Virus record (IMG/VR): IMGVR_UViG_3300029893_000043
Location: 1 to 34,074 of that record
Direction: 5' to 3' (one strand)
DNA: 34,074 bases
Origin: a virus
The position numbers and the translations under genes were made by a program. Below, one piece after another: positions 6,148-15,210 of this stretch. How positions within the stretch are numbered: position 1 is the first letter of the stretch; every line of letters begins with the position of its first letter. The notes below the pieces were generated by a model. It made no database searches. It saw nothing but the letters and a program-made list of their open reading frames with translations, and was not told where the DNA came from.

Positions 6148-7616
6148 CAGACGAGCACCTCGACAGTCGCGCGGCGCTTGAGCCAGTCGCGCGTTACAGC
6201 GACCACCTGGCCAGGCTTGCCGGCGGCCAGGTTGTAACGCCGGCTGGTGAGCGTGACCCCGGCGCCGAGGGCCAGCAGCATCTTGTGCGGGCCACAGGGG
6301 CGGCGGTAGACGTGCCGCTGTACGCCCCACAGGGCCTGGCGCCGGTCCGCCTCGGCCTGCGCATCGGCGGCGACGAGGAGCATGGTCTCCTGCATCGCCG
6401 GCTCGGCATAGGTCTGGTAGTCGGCCTGCGCGGTCGCGTCGATGCTGGTCGCGGTGAGCCATTCCTGCGCATAGAGGGCGCGATGCTCCGCCGGGATGCC
6501 ACCCTGGACGGTCTGCACCGTCCAGTTGCGGCAATAGCCGAGCTTGACGGCCACCTGCACCGCCGGACGCGCGGCGATCTCGATCTCGCCGTCGACGGCG
6601 TCCTCGTCGGCGATCACCTCGCCGCCGCCGCTCGGGATATCGACCTGGGTAATCTGCAACTTGCCGAGCGGCGAGAAATGCACTTGCGCGCCGACGCTGG
6701 CGGTGAGCGCACGGCAGGCGTCGATGACGTTGGTGCGGTCGGGGCACCACAGGCCGACCGGCATCAGGTTGTCCGCGTCGAAGGCGGCGAAGCTGGCCGC
6801 GTCGATCTCGCTCGCAGCCAGCCGGCCGTCCGCCGTGCCGTAGCCGGTGACGATGCGCTGCACCAGGGTGGCGATGGTGTCGCGATACACGCCGCCGGAC
6901 TTGTCGCCCTGGACGCTGACGGTCAGGTCGGACACCAGATTGGCGGCGAGCGCGAACGTGCCGGCGGCGAGGTTGTTGCTGCCGCCGACCGGCACGCCGC
7001 CGTCGCGGCGCTCGATGACGCCCTCGATGGCGCCGCCGTGCACCTGATAGGTGAGCGTGGCCGGATCGACGAGCACCGGCGTGACGTTGTGGCACTCGCC
7101 GAAACAGAGCGGCACGGTGGCGTCCTTGTTCGGGCCGGTACCGCCGATCTTGGCCTCGGTGAGCGGCGCGTTGAGGCGCTGCATGTTGTCGCGCAGCTTG
7201 AGGTTGAGACGATCGGGCGCGCTGCTGTCGAGATCGTCGATGGTGCCGGCGAAGACCGGGCGGAAGTCGGCGCGCGGCCAGCTCGCATCGCCGACGAACA
7301 TGGCGATGGGCCGATTGCGCCAGATGCCGCCGAGCAGGTAGTCTAAAAAACCATCGGTGTTGTCGATCCCCACGTCGCCCCAGGCGATGGAGGCATCCGA
7401 GCCGTCGAGGGAGAGCCGCTCGCCGATGGTGCAGCCGCCGACGATGCGCGGCAGGTAGCACTCATTGGAGGGCGTTTCGCCGGTCTTGGTCGTATAGCCC
7501 ATGTCCGAGATGTTGAGCACCGTCTCGATGCCGTCGAGGCGCACGCCGGCCTCGACCAGCACGACCGGGCGCGCGTCAGGCGACGAGAGCCAGGCGAGGA
7601 ATTCGGCGTCCGTCAT
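6147..7616 (-). CDS. Tail hub/tail-tip structural protein
   Basis: This 489-aa protein overlaps the tape measure stop codon (ATGA) and follows it immediately, the place of distal-tail and hub proteins. The N-terminus (RPVVLVEAGVRLDG) and the following WGDVGIDNTDG segment resemble tail proteins of transposable siphophages. A segment near residue 230 has a VYRDTIATLVQRIV helix, and the C-terminal third is beta-rich with GKPGQVVAVTRDW. It has no enzymatic motif. It is most likely a hub component that connects the tube to the tip, by position and composition. Confidence 0.78.
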   Translation of the reverse strand: MTDAEFLAWLSSPDARPVVLVEAGVRLDGIETVLNISDMGYTTKTGETPSNECYLPRIVGGCTIGERLSLDGSDASIAWGDVGIDNTDGFLDYLLGGIWRNRPIAMFVGDASWPRADFRPVFAGTIDDLDSSAPDRLNLKLRDNMQRLNAPLTEAKIGGTGPNKDATVPLCFGECHNVTPVLVDPATLTYQVHGGAIEGVIERRDGGVPVGGSNNLAAGTFALAANLVSDLTVSVQGDKSGGVYRDTIATLVQRIVTGYGTADGRLAASEIDAASFAAFDADNLMPVGLWCPDRTNVIDACRALTASVGAQVHFSPLGKLQITQVDIPSGGGEVIADEDAVDGEIEIAARPAVQVAVKLGYCRNWTVQTVQGGIPAEHRALYAQEWLTATSIDATAQADYQTYAEPAMQETMLLVAADAQAEADRRQALWGVQRHVYRRPCGPHKMLLALGAGVTLTSRRYNLAAGKPGQVVAVTRDWLKRRATVEVLV

Positions 7617-10600
7617 ACCAGCGCCGGCGCGGAGCGCGCCGCCCAGGATTGCGTTTTTGCGGCGGCGATCTGGCCGTCGACGATGGTCTGCGCCGAGCGC
7701 TGGCTGCTCTCGACAGTGGCGGCGATCTGACCGGCCAGCAGGCGCTCCAGCGCCGTGCGCAGGGCGACCACCTCGGACCGCAGCGCGGCAAGCTCGGCGC
7801 TGTTGTCCGAGCCCAAGGCGCGCACGCCAAGGGAACCGCCGATATTGACCAGCGGCATGATCGCTTCTGGCGTGCGCTCGCCCATCACGTCGCGATTGAA
7901 GTAGGTCGGCCGCGTGACGATGCCGTTGGTGAACACGCCGCCATCGGCGAATGCCATGCCGTCCCCGATGCCAAGGCCGCGCAGCTCATCGACGATGCGC
8001 GCGATCACCGTCTGGGTGATGTCGCTAGACGCGCTGTAGCCCTTCTGCGCCTCGACGTAGGCGCGGGCATCGCCGACCAGCCGGTCGACGTTGTCGTAGT
8101 TGCCGGCGGCGGCCTGCTGGCGCACCTGGTCGAGCGATGCGTAATAGGCCGAGCGCGTGTTGCCGAGCAGCGCCTCCGGCGTGGCCAGGCCGCCCTGGTT
8201 GATCGTCAGGTCGCGCACGAGATCGGCGATGTCCTCGCCCGCCGCGCGCGATGCGGCGGCCAGGGCCTTATAGCTGGCCGTCGTATCGTCCATCAGCGAC
8301 GACCAACCATCGAACAGCGTCTCGACCTGGGCGATCCGTTCGGCGTTACCGAACGGGTCCGCCCGCAGCGCCTCAAGGTACTCCTGCACCTCATCCCTGG
8401 TCGGCAGCTTGGCGAGATTGGTCCCAAGCACGGCGTTGGCCTGCGCGAGCCAGCTCGCCTCGGTGAGCGTGCCCAGCCGGCCGAGCATCGCGTCGACGGA
8501 GGCATTGGCGGCGGTGGCGATCTGCGCGAAGGCAGGCGCGACCTTGACCAGGGCGGCGTAGGCATCGGCGCTCTCGTCGCCGAGCGCCACGACCACGTCT
8601 TCCATGCTGCGGAGGTCGGCGACCGTGGCCGGCGTGGCGACATTCCAGCGGGCGAATTCGCCGCGCACCTGCGCGACCGAGTAGGCGAGTTTTTCCGACT
8701 CGGTCCGGGTGGCGTCGTAGTAGGCGGAGAGTCCGCTGGCCAGCGCGTCGGCGCCGCCGAAGCGGTCGGCCAGGTCGAGGCCGACCTTGTAGATGTCGAG
8801 GCCGAGCTCGTCGAAGACCGGCTTGAGGTTGGCCACCGCCGCGAACTCGACGATGTCGGCCGTCATGTCCTGGAACGACTTGCCGACGTTGCCGGCCTGG
8901 GCGAGGTACTCGTCGAGCCAGCCGCCCTGGAGCGCGGCGAGGATCGCATTGGCCTGGTCGTCGGCCATGCCTTCGAGCAGATCCCGTGTCGCGGTTTGCG
9001 ACTTGTCCAGGTAGGCATCAACTACCGGCGACAAGTCGATGCCGCGCAGGGCCTTGAGCAGTTCGGCGGGGATGTCGGCGGCGAACTCTGACATGCCGGC
9101 CGCCATGTCCTTCGCGTAGCGCGCGCGGAATTCGTATATCTCGCGATTGTCGGCGCCGGCGACGCCAAGGCGGCCGCGCGTCGGGTCTTCGCCATCGCCG
9201 GAAAACGCCAGACCCACGGCGTAGTCGCGGCCGGCGCCGTAACGGCTGGTGATGCCGTTGAGGGTGGCCGCCAATCCCTGCGCCATCGCGCCGAGGGACT
9301 TGGACACCTCGGCGTTGTTGCGCTTCATCCAGTCGGATTCCGCAAACTGCCAGGTGCCGGACGTATCGACAAAATTGGCGTTGATGTCCGCCCAGGTCTT
9401 GGGCGTAGTGTAGCCGGTCCCCTCCGAGAACGCCACGCCGCCGGCGTGCGGCGTGCCACCCTTGCCCATGCCGGAGAGCAGGCTGATCGCAGCGACGACG
9501 GCGGCGGCATAGGGGGCGGCGGCGGCGAGGGAGGACACCGCGCCAGCTCCAGCCGCACTACCTGTCGCCGCCGCCGCGGACGCACCAGCGCCCACCGCGC
9601 CAGATGCCAGGCTGGCGCTCGGCCCGACGAAGCTCGACCCGAGCGCCAGCTCGGATGCCATCGACGCCGCGCCGGCCGAGAAGCCGCCAAGCATGCCGCC
9701 GCCGGTGAACATGTTGTAGGCGCTGTTGCCCGCAGAGAGCAGGTTCATCCCGCCGCCCACCGTGCCGCCAGCGCCGACATTTCCGCCGAAGCCGAGGGCG
9801 TTCATGCCGAGATTGACCACGCCCTGGATCACCGGGCGGAACACCAACGTCTTGAAGTAGTTTTCCAGCAGCTCGCCGGCGCCCTTGCCGCCCTTCATCA
9901 GCTCGTCGGTCAGGCTGCGGCCGAGGTCTTCGTGGATGCGCTCCCAGTATTTCGCCTCCTCGTCGGCGACCTTCTTCGCCGCGTCAAGCGCGTCTTTCTG
10001 GTCTGCGCCGGCGGCGAGGCGCTGGCGCGCAGCGATCTCGCGGTCGAGGAAGGCCAGGTGCTCCGGCCAGGCGCCGTTCTGGGCGGCGATGGCCCGCGCT
10101 TCCTCCAGGCGCGCCAGGGCGGCGGCCTGGATCGCGGCCTCGGTCATGCCGTAGGTCTCGACCTCGCGCTCCAGGCGCGCGGCCTGATCTTCCAGCGGCG
10201 CGATCATGGACTGGACGGCGTCGGCGTGGAGCTGCGCGGCGGCGACGGCCTCCTGCTCGGCGGCCGTGCGCTTTTCGATCAAGAGCGCGCCGGCGAGCAG
10301 CTTCTCCAGTTCTTGCGCCTGCGCCGCCGTGAGCGTGGCGCGCGCCGTCGCCAGCGCCGCCTGGACCGGCAGCAGCTTGCGACCGGCGACCGCCTCTAGC
10401 TCGATGCCGCGCGCCAGCTTGATGGCGGCCTCGTACTGCTGGGCATAGGACTTGGCCTGCTCGCCGGCGGCGTCGACAAAGCCCTCGTCGACCTTCTTCT
10501 TGCCCTTGTATTTGTCGTTGATGACCTGAAGCTTGACCTGGTACTCGCTGGCCAGGCGCAGTTGCAGATCCGCATTGCCTTTGATCTTCGCGGCCTCGGC

Positions 10601-12040
10601 GACATAGGCCTTGTCGAGCTCCGCTATCTCGGCGGCGCGCTGCTGCGCCTTGGTCCGATGCAGGCCGCCCCAGGCTTCCGAGATGCTGGCGACGGTCTTC
10701 GTCTCCATCGCCTCGACTTTGGCCAGGTATTTCTCCAGCGCGACGATTTCCTTGATGGTCTCGTCGAGTTCGCGCGGCTCGAAAATGCCGGGTAACTCGG
10801 CATTCAGCTTGTCGAGCCTCTCTCTGGCGGCCGCCACGTCGCCATCGCCGTACTTGCTGCGCCGCTCCAGATCGGCAAGCGCCTGGGACGCATCGAAGGC
10901 CTTCTTTCCTGCCGCGTCGGCTTCGTTCCCCCATAGTGCCCACGCCGTAACGCCGACCGTCAATGCAGTTGTCACCAGGCCGATGGGGCCGCCCAGCGCT
11001 CCAACGACGGCGCCGGCCGCGCTGGCCTTCGTCGTGGTCGTGGCAATCGCCATGCCCAGGGCGTCGTACTGCACCGCGGCCGCGCGTGCCGCGGAGGCCA
11101 GCGCCAGCGTCTCGATGCGCGCCGCAGCCGCCTTGCCGAGATAGCCGCCCAAGCCAACGGCGGTGACCATCGAAGCCGTTGCGACAACACCGTCGAACTG
11201 TTCCGCCACTACAGCCAGAGAGGAGGCCAGCACGGCCGATGCGCCGGATGCCTTGTCTGCCTGACCAACGTAGCGCAGGGCGGCGCTTTCGACGTTTTGC
11301 CAGGCCCCGGAAATGGTCGGCGTCAGGTCGGCGAACTGGCGGGCGATCTCCGGCGCCTGCTTTTCGAGGGCGGCAACGATCTCCTGTACCGTTATGGCGC
11401 CCTGTTCGCCCAGGGCACGCAACTCGCCCGTGGTCTTGCCCATGCCCTTGGCGATGGCCTCGGCCAGCGCCGGGGTTTGTTCCATCACGCTGTTGAGCTC
11501 GTCGCCGCGCAGGGTGCCGCTGGCCAGCGCCTGGCCGAACTGCATGATGGACGCCTTGGCGCTCTCCGCGCTGGCGCCGGACAATGCGACAGACTGGCTG
11601 ATGGTCTCGGTCAGGCCGATGATGCGCTGCTGCGACAGGCCAAGCGTATCCGCGCCCTTGGCCACCTTGTAATACAGGTCGCCGGTCGCATCCAGCGCCT
11701 GGCGCGTCCGCTGCGAGATCTGAAACACAGCATCCGACGCGCGCTGCTGCTCGTAGAGGCTAGCCGTAACCAGTCGAAGACGCGAATCGAGGTTCGTCAT
11801 CGCGTCGGCGCTGCGCACGGTATCGCGCAGCAAGCCAGCGCCCAGCCCGATGCCGGCCAACGTCGCGGCGCCGCTGGCAACACGCCTGATCGAGGCATCG
11901 AGGCGATCTATCTGCGCAACGACACCCTGAGCGGTCTTGCCGATCTCCCCCATGGCAGCATTCGTCTTGCCAGCCTCGACAACCGCCACCCGTCCATCGG
12001 CGGTGATGCGGATGCCGAATTCCATCGTGCGGTTTCTCAT
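7613..12040 (-). CDS. Tail length tape measure protein
   Basis: At 1475 aa this is the longest gene here, directly after the G/GT chaperone, the standard place for a tape measure. Residues ~60-250 match the conserved tape-measure N-terminal domain (LRDTVRSADAMTNLDSRL, then TGDLYYKVAKGA and LRGDELNSVMEQTPALAEAI). Hydrophobic segments near residues 350 and 840 suggest membrane insertion during DNA ejection. Long Ala/Glu/Lys/Arg coiled-coil stretches occupy residues ~380-700. The C-terminus has the FADGGVFTNGIVTRPT motif common in tape measures, followed by a coiled coil. At ~1.5 Å per residue this would suggest a tail of roughly 220 nm, a rule-of-thumb estimate. Confidence 0.95.
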   Translation of the reverse strand: MRNRTMEFGIRITADGRVAVVEAGKTNAAMGEIGKTAQGVVAQIDRLDASIRRVASGAATLAGIGLGAGLLRDTVRSADAMTNLDSRLRLVTASLYEQQRASDAVFQISQRTRQALDATGDLYYKVAKGADTLGLSQQRIIGLTETISQSVALSGASAESAKASIMQFGQALASGTLRGDELNSVMEQTPALAEAIAKGMGKTTGELRALGEQGAITVQEIVAALEKQAPEIARQFADLTPTISGAWQNVESAALRYVGQADKASGASAVLASSLAVVAEQFDGVVATASMVTAVGLGGYLGKAAAARIETLALASAARAAAVQYDALGMAIATTTTKASAAGAVVGALGGPIGLVTTALTVGVTAWALWGNEADAAGKKAFDASQALADLERRSKYGDGDVAAARERLDKLNAELPGIFEPRELDETIKEIVALEKYLAKVEAMETKTVASISEAWGGLHRTKAQQRAAEIAELDKAYVAEAAKIKGNADLQLRLASEYQVKLQVINDKYKGKKKVDEGFVDAAGEQAKSYAQQYEAAIKLARGIELEAVAGRKLLPVQAALATARATLTAAQAQELEKLLAGALLIEKRTAAEQEAVAAAQLHADAVQSMIAPLEDQAARLEREVETYGMTEAAIQAAALARLEEARAIAAQNGAWPEHLAFLDREIAARQRLAAGADQKDALDAAKKVADEEAKYWERIHEDLGRSLTDELMKGGKGAGELLENYFKTLVFRPVIQGVVNLGMNALGFGGNVGAGGTVGGGMNLLSAGNSAYNMFTGGGMLGGFSAGAASMASELALGSSFVGPSASLASGAVGAGASAAAATGSAAGAGAVSSLAAAAPYAAAVVAAISLLSGMGKGGTPHAGGVAFSEGTGYTTPKTWADINANFVDTSGTWQFAESDWMKRNNAEVSKSLGAMAQGLAATLNGITSRYGAGRDYAVGLAFSGDGEDPTRGRLGVAGADNREIYEFRARYAKDMAAGMSEFAADIPAELLKALRGIDLSPVVDAYLDKSQTATRDLLEGMADDQANAILAALQGGWLDEYLAQAGNVGKSFQDMTADIVEFAAVANLKPVFDELGLDIYKVGLDLADRFGGADALASGLSAYYDATRTESEKLAYSVAQVRGEFARWNVATPATVADLRSMEDVVVALGDESADAYAALVKVAPAFAQIATAANASVDAMLGRLGTLTEASWLAQANAVLGTNLAKLPTRDEVQEYLEALRADPFGNAERIAQVETLFDGWSSLMDDTTASYKALAAASRAAGEDIADLVRDLTINQGGLATPEALLGNTRSAYYASLDQVRQQAAAGNYDNVDRLVGDARAYVEAQKGYSASSDITQTVIARIVDELRGLGIGDGMAFADGGVFTNGIVTRPTYFNRDVMGERTPEAIMPLVNIGGSLGVRALGSDNSAELAALRSEVVALRTALERLLAGQIAATVESSQRSAQTIVDGQIAAAKTQSWAARSAPALV

Positions 12041-12797
12041 GTGTCCCCGTTACCGTAAATTGCCGCCAGGGCGGCATCTTCCATCTCGCGCAGTTCGGTA
12101 AAAACCCGCCTGCGCTTCTTCGGTTTGACGCCCATCAGCCGCAGCGTCGATTCGATTTGTGCCGCATCCAGCCCCTGCAGCCTGTCACCGTTGAGTCCGC
12201 TGATCACACGCCAGCGGTTCTCCAACTCCACCCAGACCTTCCACGCAAGCCAGTTGTCCGGCCAGATATCGATTACATCGGCGCCAGGCCGCTTGGGCGC
12301 GACGCCGATAAAGCTCAAGTCGTCGGCGAGTTCGTCTCCGCCTCGCCGGCACCGGAGGCTTCCCCAGGCGCGGGCGAGGTCGAGGCGTTTTTTCTGGCGC
12401 CGAACCCAAGGCGGATTTCCAGGTCGGCCTGGTTGAGCGCGGCGGAAATCGCCAGGCCGTCGAGCCCGGTGATCATCTCCGTCAAGCGCTCGACGCTGAA
12501 GGGGATCGGCTGGCCGCTTTCGTCGACAACCTCGTCGCCCCAGCCGACCAGCAGGCGGCCGAAATAGTCGGCGTTGCGCGCCAGCATGTCGGCGGCGGTC
12601 AGCTTGGCGGCATCCGCGCCGCCAAACTTTTCCTCAAGCGCCTTGGCGATCTCGACGCGCTCGGCCTCCGTGACGGGGCGCCAGAGCGCGACGAAGGTCT
12701 GCTCGTTCTCGACGACAACGCCGGCGGCGTCGCTCTCCAGCAGCTTGACCGTGACGGGCCAGCGCCGCGATTCGGATTTGCGTACCTTGAAAGCCAT
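12037..12797 (-). CDS. Tail assembly chaperone GT fusion (programmed -1 frameshift)
   Basis: Slipping back one base on the A AAA AAC heptamer at 12387-12393 joins the first 137 codons of the upstream G-like gene to a stop-free frame of 116 codons ending at 12037. The product is ~253 aa. The downstream frame has no ATG: its only nearby start would be TTG at 12318. No stop codon lies between the slip site and that point. The T part contains IDIWPDNWLAWKVW and KPKKRRRVFTEL, typical of the second half of tail chaperones (DUF1799-like). Lambda-like siphophages make G and GT this way immediately before the tape measure. Confidence 0.85.
12315..12797 (-). CDS. Tail assembly chaperone, G-like (unshifted product)
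   Basis: This 160-aa protein starts 2 bases after the tail tube stop codon. It has a beta-type N-terminus (WPVTVKLLESDAAGVVV) and a helical core with PVTEAERVEIAKALEE. The C-terminal ~25 residues after the slippery site (STSPAPGEASGAGEAETNS) are low in complexity, as expected of the part bypassed by frameshifting. Chaperones of this kind coat the tape measure and recruit tube subunits during tail assembly, and are absent from the virion. Confidence 0.87.
   Translation of the reverse strand: MAFKVRKSESRRWPVTVKLLESDAAGVVVENEQTFVALWRPVTEAERVEIAKALEEKFGGADAAKLTAADMLARNADYFGRLLVGWGDEVVDESGQPIPFSVERLTEMITGLDGLAISAALNQADLEIRLGFGARKNASTSPAPGEASGAGEAETNSPTT
12387..12393 (-). promoter_or_regulatory. 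-1 ribosomal frameshift slippery heptamer (A AAA AAC)
   Basis: On the sense strand the codons are AGA AAA AAC, so the heptamer fits X XXY YYZ in the zero frame. Slipping moves the ribosome into the T frame, which stays open for 116 codons. A GC-rich downstream region could supply a stimulatory structure, which was not modelled. Confidence 0.85.
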
Positions 12798-12799
12798 GA

Positions 12800-13747
12800 T
12801 CAGAGCACCTTGAGCGCCAGCTCGTCGTTACCGGCATCCGGCATCAGGTCGAGCGCCAGCTGGTAGGCCGCCATGCCCTCGATCTCGGCCTCGGTGATGT
12901 TCACGACGCGCACCTTGGCATCGGTCTGCACCTTCTTGCCGGCGGCCGAGCCGTGGGTATTGCTGAGCGCCACGGTGGTGCCCGCATCGGCGAGGGCGTA
13001 GGGATTGAAGGTGGCGAGCGCGGGCGCCAGCACGGTGAGACTGGCGGTGGGTGCGCGATCGCGGATCATCACTTCGCGCTGCGGCCCCGGCAGATCGAGG
13101 CGCGCGATCTGGTTGGCGAGATCCCACTCGAAGGTCGAGAAGGCGAGATCCACGGCGTTGAGGGTGACCTTGCCGGTGTTGACGCTGTTCACCGCTTCCT
13201 CATACGACCAGCCGGTCTTGACGATGCCGGTGATGTTGCCGGCGGCCGGCGCGGTGTAGAGGCTGGTCAACTCGACCACCAGGACCGGGATGCCCTTCGC
13301 CGTGAGGCGCCCCTTGATGTTGCCGCGGCAACCGACGAACTTGTAGAGCACGCCGTCGATGACGAGATAGGCGGTGAGGCTGTCGAAGGCTTCCGACACC
13401 AGGTTGTAATCGACGTCGACGCCGGCGCTGACAGTCTCGGCGAAACCGCAACCGAGCAGCATCGACCCCCACTTCGGCGCGGTGCCGGCGGCGCCTGAAC
13501 CGGCCAGGGCGATCTCGAACGAGAGCTTCGACCACTTCGAGGCGACCACCTTGCCGGAATGGCCAAGCCAGTTTTCGATAATGTTGCGCTCGACGGCCTC
13601 GACGTCGTAGCTGGTGAGCTGGACGTTGCGAGCCTCGAACCAGTTGTCGGCGCCGGTGGGCGTGGCGTCGGTGCCGTAGGTGGCTTCCGCCTTGAGGACA
13701 ACGGCCTTCTTGTCCCAGACGCGCGGCGCGGCGATGAGGTTTGCCAT
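12800..13747 (-). CDS. Tail tube protein (siphovirus type)
   Basis: This 315-aa protein is a tail tube subunit of the type found in non-contractile tails. It has the N-terminal signature of this group (VLKAEATYGTDATPTGADNW) and a long beta-rich body (WSKLSFEIALAGSGAAG, KGIPVLVVELTSLYTAP). The ATG at 13747 was preferred over an in-frame GTG at 13753. No tail sheath gene precedes it, which separates this phage from contractile Mu. It lies directly before the tail chaperone and tape measure, the standard siphovirus order. Confidence 0.87.
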   Translation of the reverse strand: MANLIAAPRVWDKKAVVLKAEATYGTDATPTGADNWFEARNVQLTSYDVEAVERNIIENWLGHSGKVVASKWSKLSFEIALAGSGAAGTAPKWGSMLLGCGFAETVSAGVDVDYNLVSEAFDSLTAYLVIDGVLYKFVGCRGNIKGRLTAKGIPVLVVELTSLYTAPAAGNITGIVKTGWSYEEAVNSVNTGKVTLNAVDLAFSTFEWDLANQIARLDLPGPQREVMIRDRAPTASLTVLAPALATFNPYALADAGTTVALSNTHGSAAGKKVQTDAKVRVVNITEAEIEGMAAYQLALDLMPDAGNDELALKVL

Positions 13748-13749
13748 GA

Positions 13750-13956
13750 TCACTTACCTTTCTTGGGTTTGATGGGGGCGGCGGCCGTGGCGACGAGCGT
13801 GTCACCTTCCACGGGCGTCATGGGGACGCCATAGCCGGGGTACTCCTGCATGCCGGCATCTGGCTGTATCTCGGGCATGGCCGGCACGCGCTGGCCGTCG
13901 ACGACGACGTAGCGCCCGCCCTTGCCCCAGTGGGCGTCATTCTTGAACTCGCTCAT
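13750..13956 (-). CDS. Small tail-cluster protein (Mu gp38-position)
   Basis: This 68-aa protein was started at the ATG overlapping the preceding stop (ATGA). It is Pro/Gly-rich (MPEIQPDAGMQEYPGYG) with a Lys-rich C-terminus (IKPKKGK). It has no recognised domain. It occupies the slot of the small protein between the tail terminator and the tube in Mu-like phages. Confidence 0.7.
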   Translation of the reverse strand: MSEFKNDAHWGKGGRYVVVDGQRVPAMPEIQPDAGMQEYPGYGVPMTPVEGDTLVATAAAPIKPKKGK

Positions 13957-14378
13957 GGCTTCCTCTCGTAGAAGGATGATGCGTAGGCGTCTTGCCACCA
14001 TATGTGGCCATCCTTGAAGGCCATCAGCGCCGAGCGGCCGCGCGACATCGTGGCGTAGCCTTCGACCGGCGCCCAGCCGAGCAGCGATGCCTTGATCGCG
14101 TCGCGCAGCGGCTGGAGATCGTCATGCACGGCCTGTCCCTTCGCGTCAGCGACGTTGCGCACCACCAGCACGACGCCCACGCTGACGCGGATGTGCTGGA
14201 TGTCGTCGCCGGAGAACGGCGCCGGCCCCGGCGTCTCGTCCATCGGCAAGACGTAGACGGCCGGCGTTGCGGTCGGGTTGCTCTGGGCGGCACGCTGAAA
14301 ATCCGCCGCGCCGGACACCAGCTTGAGGCCGAGCGCCGCCTTCTCGGCGTCGAGCTTGGCGATGATTTCGGCGATCAC
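13953..14378 (-). CDS. Gp37-family tail terminator-like protein
   Basis: This 141-aa protein has the Mu gp37-family pattern: an N-terminal helix (IAEIIAKLDAEKAAL), then a beta strand with PAVYVLPMDETPG, a central RVSVGVVLVVRNVADAKGQ strand-turn and a final AFKDGHIWWQDAY segment. Proteins of this family and position are thought to cap the growing tail or join it to the head. It follows the gp36-like gene across an 79-base gap that holds a GC-rich repeat. Confidence 0.82.
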   Translation of the reverse strand: MIAEIIAKLDAEKAALGLKLVSGAADFQRAAQSNPTATPAVYVLPMDETPGPAPFSGDDIQHIRVSVGVVLVVRNVADAKGQAVHDDLQPLRDAIKASLLGWAPVEGYATMSRGRSALMAFKDGHIWWQDAYASSFYERKP

Positions 14379-14415
14379 GCTGCCTCCCGTGGAGCCGCCT
14401 CAAGGGAGGCATACA

Positions 14416-14456
14416 CCCCCTCAGGGGGCAGCGAGCCGGGCTTGCGAGCGCGGGGG
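14416..14456. repeat. GC-rich dispersed repeat, copy A (intergenic)
   Basis: The core at 14424-14456 reads GGGGGCAGCGAGC, five variable bases, TTGCGAGCG, one variable base and GGGGG. It matches 26242-26274 at 28 of 33 positions. The left ccccc and the ggggg of the core can pair as a small hairpin. It fills most of the gap between the gp36-like and gp37-like genes. Similar sequences are common between genes in betaproteobacteria, which points to that host group. Confidence 0.75.
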
Positions 14457-14457
14457 A

Positions 14458-14856
14458 TCACTGTATGCCTCCGCCGAACGCCTTCTCGCGGCCGTTGGTC
14501 ACGGCGATGGTGGCGGCCGGCGTGTTGCCCGCGAGCGGCGCGGCGGCCATGAGCACGGCGCGCCCGCCTTGCACGTCGCGCAGGAGGCGGATCGCGTCCT
14601 CGTAATCCTTGCGCGCCTGCTCGTCGCTTGAGCTACCGAGCAGCCGGTAACGCGCGATCGAGCAGGCCACGCGCACGATGTTCGCCGGCACGGGATTGAG
14701 CGGCACCGCGTAGGCGCCGGCGACGTAGCTATCGATCTCCGCATCCGCATCGGCCAGGGCGCGCGCGACGGCGCCGGCCAACAGCATGCTTTCGCGCTGC
14801 GTCAGCTCGTCGGCGCCGTAACGCTCTTCCAGGTCGGTGCGGGTGGCGTAGGTCAT
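14458..14856 (-). CDS. DUF1320 (Mu gp36-like) head-tail connector protein
   Basis: This 132-aa protein starts with MTYATRTDLEERYGADEL, the hallmark N-terminus of the Mu gp36/DUF1320 family. A helical core follows (ALADADAEIDSYVAGAY, then VPANIVRVACSIARYRLL), in which the Tyr-containing helices are conserved. It is considered a head-completion or connector protein placed between capsid and tail genes. It begins 4 bases after the preceding stop codon. Confidence 0.9.
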   Translation of the reverse strand: MTYATRTDLEERYGADELTQRESMLLAGAVARALADADAEIDSYVAGAYAVPLNPVPANIVRVACSIARYRLLGSSSDEQARKDYEDAIRLLRDVQGGRAVLMAAAPLAGNTPAATIAVTNGREKAFGGGIQ

Positions 14857-14860
14857 GGCG

Positions 14861-15124
14861 TTACTCTGCGACCACCACAACAGCCAGCATCGGCTCGGCC
14901 AACAGCTGCGCGATCTGCACCTCGGTGAGGTCGCTGGCGGCGACCTCCGTTTCCTCGACCGGCCAGGCACGGCCGGCGCGGCGGAAGCCGGCCTTGCGGG
15001 AGCGCACCAGCAGGCGCGTGACGGCGGGCTGAGCGGGCCCGGAGGCTGCCACCCGAACATCCTCCTCGGCAGCAGCCGAAGCATCCGCTTGAGCGGTACT
15101 CCCGGCCTTCTGATTCTTTGCCAT
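14861..15124 (-). CDS. Mu gp35/FluMu N-terminal-domain-like protein
   Basis: This 87-aa protein has a good AGGAG ribosome site 6 bases before the ATG. Residues 1-40 are Ala-rich and probably disordered. Residues 45-85 match the FluMu/HI1506-type small domain, with LLVRSRKAGFRRAGRAWP, then LTEVQIAQLLAEPML. This domain occurs in small proteins located just after the major head gene in Mu-like phages. Its molecular role is not established. Confidence 0.85.
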   Translation of the reverse strand: MAKNQKAGSTAQADASAAAEEDVRVAASGPAQPAVTRLLVRSRKAGFRRAGRAWPVEETEVAASDLTEVQIAQLLAEPMLAVVVVAE

Positions 15125-15151
15125 GTTCAACTCCTGTTCTCGGGTTCTTTG

Positions 15152-15179
15152 CGCCCTGCCGGTCAGCACCGGCAGGGCG
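15152..15179. promoter_or_regulatory. Strong 12-bp hairpin downstream of the capsid gene
   Basis: A perfect 12-bp stem (cgccctgccggt with its complement) closes a 4-base loop in the gap after the capsid stop codon. There is no T-run after it on either strand, so it is not a standard intrinsic terminator. It may stabilise the 3' end of the abundant capsid mRNA or mark a processing site. Confidence 0.6.
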
Positions 15180-15210
15180 AGCGTGCTACTTCGCTGGGGT
15201 GGTGTTGGTA

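Noticed and set aside
5098-7461. Single 787-aa fused tail protein
   Set aside because: The part above 6147 is the antisense-like shift frame of the 489-aa tail protein; a clear ATG coupled to that gene's stop starts the true protein.
12037-12318. Stand-alone 93-aa gene
   Set aside because: Its only start is a TTG without a ribosome site, while a phased slippery heptamer in the preceding gene gives a continuous fusion.
13748-13753. GTG start at 13753 for the tail tube
   Set aside because: The ATG two codons downstream gives a better-placed ribosome site; the difference is only two residues.
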